Of a DNA stretch of 10,548 bases, positions 5,761-10,548 are shown in pieces (the stretch's first letter is position 1; every line of letters begins with the position of its first letter). The DNA lies in the NCBI GenBank assembly GCA_029865675.1, contig JARXAU010000010.1:1-10548 (forward strand), written 5' to 3'. The notes under the pieces are model-generated. The model was not told where the DNA came from. It did not search any database and worked only from the letters and a program-made list of their open reading frames with translations. The translations under genes were made by a program, and so were the position numbers. This DNA is from Rhodoferax sp. GTDB lineage: Bacteria > Pseudomonadota > Gammaproteobacteria > Burkholderiales > Burkholderiaceae_C.

Positions 5761-6828
5761 TCAATACTTGAACGGCCACAGGCGCAGCCGCTCCTTTGTG
5801 ACCTGCCACAGCCGGGCCAGACCAAGGGGCTCGAAGATCAAAAATACAATGATCAACACTCCGAAAATAACCTGCTCTAGCGCAGACGTGATGGTGGCGT
5901 CCACTGCGCGGCCCAAAATGGCGTGGAACATAATATTTAGAAAAATGGGCAAAAGCAGGATGAATGCTGAACCCAAGAAGGGTCCTAAAATGGTGCCAAG
6001 GCCACCAATAATCACCATAAAGAGTATTCGAAACGACAGTTCAATATTGAAGGTTGCCGGTTCAACCGTTTGAAGGTAGGCAAACAAGAAAAGCGCGCCG
6101 CCAACCCCGCAATAAAATGAACTTATTGCAAAGGCCGTCAATTTGGTTCGCAAAAGCGAAAGGCCCATTGCCTCGGCTGCTACGTCCATGTCGCGCACTG
6201 CCATCCAGCCACGGCCTACGCTGCCCTGCGCCATATTGGCAGCCAGCAAGGCCATTACCCCGACGATCACAAACACCACAAGGTATTTTTGCACCGGCGA
6301 CCCCATGGTATAGCCGAAAATAACGATTGCTTGGGCGTTGATAATGCCTGAGGTATCGTAGTTCTTAAACCAGCCGAATTTATCCAGACCCCATACGATA
6401 AAAAACTGGGAGGCGAGCGTCGCCACTGCCAAATAGAGCCCTCGGATGCGCAGGCTTGGCAAGCCAAATAAAATGCCGATGGCGGCCGCAATGAGACCCG
6501 ATAAGATCACCGCCGCTATAAAAGGTATTCCTGGAACACGCAAAATCAAGTTGTAGCAAGCAAATGCCCCCGCAGCCATGAACCCGGCTGATCCGAGCGA
6601 TAACTGCCCGGCATAACCCATCAGGATGTTCTGACCAAGTGCCACCAAGGCAAGCACTAGCCAGGGGATCATGATCGCGCTAATCCAGTAATCACTGGCC
6701 CACAGCGGAATCGCTACCAAACCTACGGCCATCATAATGAGCATGCCCAATTTGTCTTGGCGTAGGGGAAGCAATTGCCTGTCTTGGGCGTAACTGCTCG
6801 CGTATTGACCGGCTTCTCTGTAAAACAT
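5761..6828 (-). CDS. livM: Branched-chain-amino-acid-type ABC transporter permease, LivM family
   Basis: This 355-aa integral membrane protein is one of the two permease subunits. After a polar N-terminus of about 26 residues, roughly nine or ten hydrophobic segments can be seen by eye. The LivM hallmark GYAGQLSLGSAGF lies at 71-83. A cytoplasmic loop that should contact the ATPase follows, GRGWMAVRDMDVAAEAMGL (205-223), then GGLGTILGPFLGS (275-287). The ATG at 6828 has only a weak AGG about 11 nt upstream. It begins 27 nt after livH and ends 36 nt before the binding-protein gene. Parts of the gene are clearly lower in GC than livH: three 60-base stretches that I counted average about 44%. 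Family assignment is secure; the transported substrate is not determined by this subunit. Confidence 0.93.
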   Translation of the reverse strand: MFYREAGQYASSYAQDRQLLPLRQDKLGMLIMMAVGLVAIPLWASDYWISAIMIPWLVLALVALGQNILMGYAGQLSLGSAGFMAAGAFACYNLILRVPGIPFIAAVILSGLIAAAIGILFGLPSLRIRGLYLAVATLASQFFIVWGLDKFGWFKNYDTSGIINAQAIVIFGYTMGSPVQKYLVVFVIVGVMALLAANMAQGSVGRGWMAVRDMDVAAEAMGLSLLRTKLTAFAISSFYCGVGGALFLFAYLQTVEPATFNIELSFRILFMVIIGGLGTILGPFLGSAFILLLPIFLNIMFHAILGRAVDATITSALEQVIFGVLIIVFLIFEPLGLARLWQVTKERLRLWPFKY

Positions 6829-6855
6829 AGTGTTAATTACCTGTGAATGCGCTTG

Positions 6856-7749
6856 CTACACGCGCCGGATAATCTTTTCGCCGAACAGGCCTTCAGGGCG
6901 CACCAGCAGGAACAACACCGCCAGCATGTAGGGCAGCCATCCCTCAATTCCCCCGCCGACGTAGGGCCCGAGGTAGACCTCGGCGATCTTTTCTGCGGCA
7001 CCGACAATCAGGCCTCCGATAATCACGCCGGGCACCGAGGTGAAGCCGCCGATAATGAGCACCGGCATTGCCTTCAAGGCCACACTGACCAGCGCAAATT
7101 GCACGCCACTGCGCGCGCCCCACATCATTCCAGCCACCAGTGCGACCACACCAGCGGTGGCCCAGACCACGACCAAAATCTGCCGCAGCGGGATGCCAAT
7201 CGAGAGCGCAGCAGCGTTATCGTCAGCCACCGCCCGTAGCCCGCGCCCTACCTTAGTTTTGGAAAAAATCAGGGAAAGAACGGCAACCATGATGCCGGCA
7301 ACCAATCCTGCGGCCACATCCAGCTGGCTAATCAAGATGTCGGTGTTGTCCGCGATCCAAACAATGGGTTGATCTGCGATTCCAAGGTCCAGTCGTCGCA
7401 CTTTGACGCCCCATGCCAACTGGGCAACACCTTCGACTACAAAGGCCAGCCCAATGGTCGCCATTAGTAGCGTGTCCTCGCTTTGTCCCACCAGCGGTCG
7501 GAGTACCAAGCGTTCGGTCAGCACACCCACCGCCACCATTAAGGCCATGGTTAATGGCAACGCGAGCCAGAAATTGAGTCCCAGCTCCATAAAACCAACA
7601 AAGGAGAGCACAGCGAAAAAAACCATTGCTCCCTGAGCAAAATTGAATACGGCCGAGGCTTTATAAATAAGAACAAAACCAAGCGCAACCAGCGAGTACA
7701 TCAGCCCCGAAAGCAGTCCGCCAACCAGCACTTCAAAGAAAAAGTTCAT
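6856..7749 (-). CDS. livH: Branched-chain-amino-acid-type ABC transporter permease, LivH family
   Basis: This 297-aa membrane protein is the second permease. It is hydrophobic throughout, with about eight membrane segments by eye. Family marks are LIYKASAVFNFAQGAM (27-42), the ATPase-coupling loop GRGLRAVADDNAAALSIGI (168-186), and GGFTSVPGVIIGGLIVGAAE (234-253). Length matches the LivH family (about 300). The ATG at 7749 follows livG by 12 nt. It pairs with LivM as a heterodimer served by LivG and LivF. Nothing is missing or broken in it. Confidence 0.94.
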   Translation of the reverse strand: MNFFFEVLVGGLLSGLMYSLVALGFVLIYKASAVFNFAQGAMVFFAVLSFVGFMELGLNFWLALPLTMALMVAVGVLTERLVLRPLVGQSEDTLLMATIGLAFVVEGVAQLAWGVKVRRLDLGIADQPIVWIADNTDILISQLDVAAGLVAGIMVAVLSLIFSKTKVGRGLRAVADDNAAALSIGIPLRQILVVVWATAGVVALVAGMMWGARSGVQFALVSVALKAMPVLIIGGFTSVPGVIIGGLIVGAAEKIAEVYLGPYVGGGIEGWLPYMLAVLFLLVRPEGLFGEKIIRRV

Positions 7750-7757
7750 TCCTTTAG

Positions 7758-7763
7758 TCCTTT
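7758..7763 (-). promoter_or_regulatory. livH ribosome binding site overlapping the livG stop codon
   Basis: On the minus strand the livG stop is embedded in CTAAAGGACTAAAGGAATG: the motif CTAAAGGA is repeated twice directly before the livH ATG. The first copy's AAGGA is 8 nt from the ATG and is the usable Shine-Dalgarno sequence. The second copy abuts the ATG and is too close. Overlap of the site with the stop codon suggests translational coupling of livG and livH. Confidence 0.6.
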
Positions 7764-8592
7764 AGTCTGCGACGCCCAAATAGGCTTTAATTACTTCGGG
7801 ATTGGAGCGCACCTCGTCGGGCGGACCATCCCCAATTTTTTTGCCATAGTCCAGCACCACGACACGGTCTGACAGATCCATCACTACTCCCATGTCATGT
7901 TCGATCAACACAACGGTGGTGCCAAAGTGGTCATTGACGTCTAGGATGAAGCGACACATGTCCTGCTTTTCTTCGATGTTCATGCCGGCCATCGGTTCAT
8001 CGAGCAACAAAATTTTGGGCTCAGCTGCTAATGCTCGTCCCAGTTCCACGCGTTTTTGTAGCCCGTAAGGAAGTCGTTTGACTGGTGTTTTGCGAATGTG
8101 CTCAATTTGGAGAAATTCAATAATGTGCTCTACTTTTTCACGATTTTCAGTCTCTTCTCTGCGCGCACGGGGAAGCTGCAAGGCGATTTCAAGGAAGTTG
8201 GCGTGTTCCCGCAGGCTGCAACCGGCCATGATGTTGTCAAGTACCGTCATGCCTTTAAACAGCGCGATATTCTGGAAGGTGCGCGAGATACCAATTTGTG
8301 CCGCGCGGTTGGGTGTCATCTCGTTGAGTAACGTCCCTCGCATTTTGATCGTTCCCTCTTGCGGCCTGTAGACGCCATTGATCACATTGAGCATCGAACT
8401 TTTGCCAGCACCATTGGGGCCGATGATCGCCCGAATCTCGTGCTCCAGGACATTGAAAGAGATGTTGGTTAGTGCTTTGACGCCCCCGAAGCGAAGCGAT
8501 ACGCCCTCGAGTTCGAGAATCGGCGCGCCAATAGGAAAGCCACGTTGTGGCGTATTGGGCGCAAAGTCGTGCGGATGAGTTAAAGCGTCCAT
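7762..8592 (-). CDS. livG: Branched-chain-amino-acid-type ABC transporter ATPase, LivG family
   Basis: This 276-aa cytoplasmic ATPase pairs with LivF. Motifs in order are Walker A GPNGAGKSS (58-66), Q-loop Gln107 in RTFQN, a signature of the LivG type LPYGLQKRVELGRALA (174-189) in place of LSGGQ, Walker B ILLLDEP (194-200), and switch His232 in LIEHDM. Length is close to E. coli LivG (255) plus about 20 N-terminal residues before the ABC domain begins at ILELEGVSLRFGG. I use the ATG at 8592, which lies 1 nt after the stop codon of the upstream ligase gene (TGA-C-ATG). The frame stays open upstream inside the ligase gene, but those residues look non-native. The 1-nt gap implies coupled translation with the ligase. 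Confidence 0.94.
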   Translation of the reverse strand: MDALTHPHDFAPNTPQRGFPIGAPILELEGVSLRFGGVKALTNISFNVLEHEIRAIIGPNGAGKSSMLNVINGVYRPQEGTIKMRGTLLNEMTPNRAAQIGISRTFQNIALFKGMTVLDNIMAGCSLREHANFLEIALQLPRARREETENREKVEHIIEFLQIEHIRKTPVKRLPYGLQKRVELGRALAAEPKILLLDEPMAGMNIEEKQDMCRFILDVNDHFGTTVVLIEHDMGVVMDLSDRVVVLDYGKKIGDGPPDEVRSNPEVIKAYLGVAD

Positions 8593-8593
8593 G

Positions 8594-10531
8594 TCAGGCG
8601 GCCTTCTGCAATGTGGGTGCAGCGAAGATCTTGGCGTGGCCAATCATCACCGTAGCTGAAACCAGGCCTGAGCTGCCGTCTTCGTAACGAACAGGTGCTT
8701 CGACGTGTCCCACTGCGCTTCCGTCATACAAGGCCTGTGCCAAACTTGCGAAACGCTCAGCGATCACATCTCTTCGCACCTTACGCATCCGGGTAACTTC
8801 GCCATCGTCGGGCTCTAGGCGCTTGGGTAGCAGTACGAAGCGGTGGATTTGGACGTGCGCCAAATTGGGGTCCTTGGCAAACTCGGCATTCGTCTCGGTG
8901 ATTACTTCTCCGACTAGGCGATAAACTTCTTCGAGTGCGACAAGGTCGGAAAAACCGGTGTAGGACAGCCCTTGTTTGTCAGCCCAGTTACCGACCGCTT
9001 CTGGATCGATATCCACGAACGCGCACACCGCATCACGGTCTTTGCCCAAAGCCACTGCTTCGTTGATATATATAGAGAATTTCAGTTTGTTCTCTATTAA
9101 CTTCGGCGCGAAAAGCTCCCCGTTTTGCAGTGCACCAATATCTTGCTTTCGACCGACTACATGCAGTTCGCCTTGCTTACTAAACCAGCCCATATCGCCC
9201 GTGCGAAGCCAGCCGTCCGCGTCAGTTCTGAGTCGTGTACTTTCTGCATCTCGGTAGTACCCGGAAAATCGACCGGGGGCACGAAACAAGACCTCACCTT
9301 CGGGGCTCAGGCTAAGTTCTAGGCCTGCGGCGGGTTGTCCGAGGGAATTGGATACACCGGGGTCGTTGGCTTGCAGGGTGACGAATAATCCCATTTCGGC
9401 TGAACCATAGACTTGCTTTAAATCGATTCCTAAGGAGCGGTAAAAAAGCAAGAGGTCTAGGCCTATGGACTCTCCTGCGCAATAAGCTCTGCGAACACGG
9501 CTCAGGCCTAACACATCGCGCAGTGGTGCATAAATAATGGCATCGCTCAAGCTGTACACAAAACGGTCAGCTACACCTATCGGTTCGCCAGCTAAAACAC
9601 GGCCGCCGACACGTTTGGCAACAGCCATGCAGAAATCGTAAATGTTGCGCTTGATTCCGCCAGTGTTATTGATCCGGATAGAAATCTGGGTACGAAGTGC
9701 CTCTAGAACGCGTGGCGGCCCCAAAAAGATGGTGGGACCCAACTCGCGCATGTCGCTGAGCATCGTTTCAGGAGATTCAGGGCAGCACACGCATGAGCCT
9801 GAGACCATGGGGATCACGTAGGCGAATACATGTTGCGCAAGCCATGCCGGCGGCAAGTAGGCGAGCGACGTGTCATTGCTGCTCAGCCCCTCCGACTTGA
9901 CGGCTAATTGCACTCGCTCGACCAAAGCTTCATGCGTGTGGGTTACGCCTAGTGCAGGGCCTGTTGTTCCAGATGTAAAGAAAAGTGCCGCAGGGTCTTT
10001 ACCATCGCCGCGCTCCAGTTCGCCGTCCAGCTGGACTCCCACTTTAGCGAGGCCTTCGCGCCCGTTAGCCATTAACGCTTCATAAGACAGCAATGGGCTC
10101 TGGCGGTAGTGGCGCATGCCCAGTTCGTCATCGAATATCACCCGGCGCAGGCCGGGGCACTGCGGCATCAAGCCCAGCAATTTGTCTACCTGCTCTTGGT
10201 TTTCTGCAAATACAAGGCCGATGTTTGCGCTTTGAATGGGGCCTGCGATGTCCTGCGCACTCGTATCAGTAAAAAGCGGCACCACCACCCCGCCTATCCA
10301 TTGAACAGCCGCCATCGCAGAAAACAAGCGAGGTCGGTTTTCGCCCAAAAGTCCGACATGATCGCCCCGTTGCACGCCTTCGAGCAGCAAGGCGGCGGCA
10401 ACAATCCGCACTTCATCAGCGAGCTGCCCCCAACTCACCGTGTGCCAAATCCCCAGCCTCTTTTCCCTAATGGCCGGAGCCCCAGGCATCTTTTGCTGGT
10501 TGCGGAGAAGAAGTTTTGGAATAGTGCTCAT
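8594..10531 (-). CDS. AMP-forming acyl-CoA ligase/synthetase (ANL superfamily), first gene of the Liv-type operon
   Basis: This 645-aa enzyme should activate a carboxylic acid to an acyl-AMP and then an acyl-CoA in the cytoplasm. ANL motifs in order are P-loop FTSGTTG (185-191), VYGSAEMG (374-381) with Glu379, TGD (444-446) for ATP ribose, the hinge region GRKQD (460-464), and a C-terminal region with Lys584 in TRMRKVRRDVI as the likely catalytic lysine. The block NGELFAPKLIENKLKFS (470-486) resembles long-chain acyl-CoA synthetases. Oddly, the residue after the P-loop that is normally Lys or Arg is Leu194 (GPALGV). The ATG at 10531 is chosen over a TTG at 10540; AGAG lies about 9 nt upstream. 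Placement 1 nt before livG ties it to the transporter. Substrate is unknown: a fatty, aromatic or terpenoid acid would all fit. Confidence 0.92.
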   Translation of the reverse strand: MSTIPKLLLRNQQKMPGAPAIREKRLGIWHTVSWGQLADEVRIVAAALLLEGVQRGDHVGLLGENRPRLFSAMAAVQWIGGVVVPLFTDTSAQDIAGPIQSANIGLVFAENQEQVDKLLGLMPQCPGLRRVIFDDELGMRHYRQSPLLSYEALMANGREGLAKVGVQLDGELERGDGKDPAALFFTSGTTGPALGVTHTHEALVERVQLAVKSEGLSSNDTSLAYLPPAWLAQHVFAYVIPMVSGSCVCCPESPETMLSDMRELGPTIFLGPPRVLEALRTQISIRINNTGGIKRNIYDFCMAVAKRVGGRVLAGEPIGVADRFVYSLSDAIIYAPLRDVLGLSRVRRAYCAGESIGLDLLLFYRSLGIDLKQVYGSAEMGLFVTLQANDPGVSNSLGQPAAGLELSLSPEGEVLFRAPGRFSGYYRDAESTRLRTDADGWLRTGDMGWFSKQGELHVVGRKQDIGALQNGELFAPKLIENKLKFSIYINEAVALGKDRDAVCAFVDIDPEAVGNWADKQGLSYTGFSDLVALEEVYRLVGEVITETNAEFAKDPNLAHVQIHRFVLLPKRLEPDDGEVTRMRKVRRDVIAERFASLAQALYDGSAVGHVEAPVRYEDGSSGLVSATVMIGHAKIFAAPTLQKAA

Positions 10532-10548
10532 TGGAATCAACTCTAAAC

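Noticed and set aside
9064..9076. AT-rich run (tgatatatatag) resembling a -10 region
   Set aside because: It encodes Ser-Ile-Tyr-Ile-Asn in the conserved C-terminal part of the ligase, on the opposite strand.
10109..10546. Plus-strand open frame of 145 codons antisense to the ligase N-terminus
   Set aside because: It overlaps the conserved N-terminal part of the ligase and shows no domain or start signal.
10532..10548. Promoter of the ligase-Liv operon
   Set aside because: Only 17 bases remain upstream of the ATG; they hold a weak AGAG ribosome-binding match and no promoter can be judged.

Overview
The window looks like chromosomal DNA of a betaproteobacterium, most likely Burkholderiales and possibly Comamonadaceae-like. 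This rests on protein style (the ApbC sequence, the LysR N-terminus, and an acyl-CoA ligase gene heading a Liv-type transporter cluster) and on the GC-rich composition. No rRNA, tRNA, insertion sequence, CRISPR array or phage gene is visible, and species cannot be told from this stretch.

Left part (1-3422): a patatin-like phospholipase gene on the minus strand runs off the left edge. It is divergent from apbC (Mrp-family Fe-S cluster carrier ATPase) on the plus strand, across a 119-bp gap that holds a perfect inverted repeat. After apbC comes a 289-bp non-coding gap, unusually rich in inverted repeats and carrying a four-unit 10-bp tandem repeat. A LysR-type regulator follows on the plus strand, probably starting at a TTG codon.

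Right part (3527-10531): six tightly packed minus-strand genes look like one operon. In transcription order they are an AMP-forming acyl-CoA ligase, livG (ATPase), livH (permease), livM (permease), a large periplasmic substrate-binding protein and livF (ATPase). Junctions are 1-nt, 12-nt, 27-nt and 36-nt gaps, then a 4-nt overlap. The operon converges on the LysR gene across a 104-bp gap. Its promoter is to the right of the window or in the last few bases.

How the genes may work together (inference): the set is a complete branched-chain-amino-acid-type (HAAT) ABC importer plus a cytoplasmic CoA ligase. A ligase in first position suggests that the imported substrate is a carboxylic acid (aromatic, aliphatic or terpenoid) that is made into a CoA thioester on entry, rather than leucine, isoleucine or valine. 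The LysR gene could regulate the operon or an unrelated target; the sequence does not decide. The most unusual items are the missing P-loop lysine in the ligase, the basic C-terminal tail of LivF, the large four-cysteine binding protein, and the repeat-rich gap before the LysR gene.
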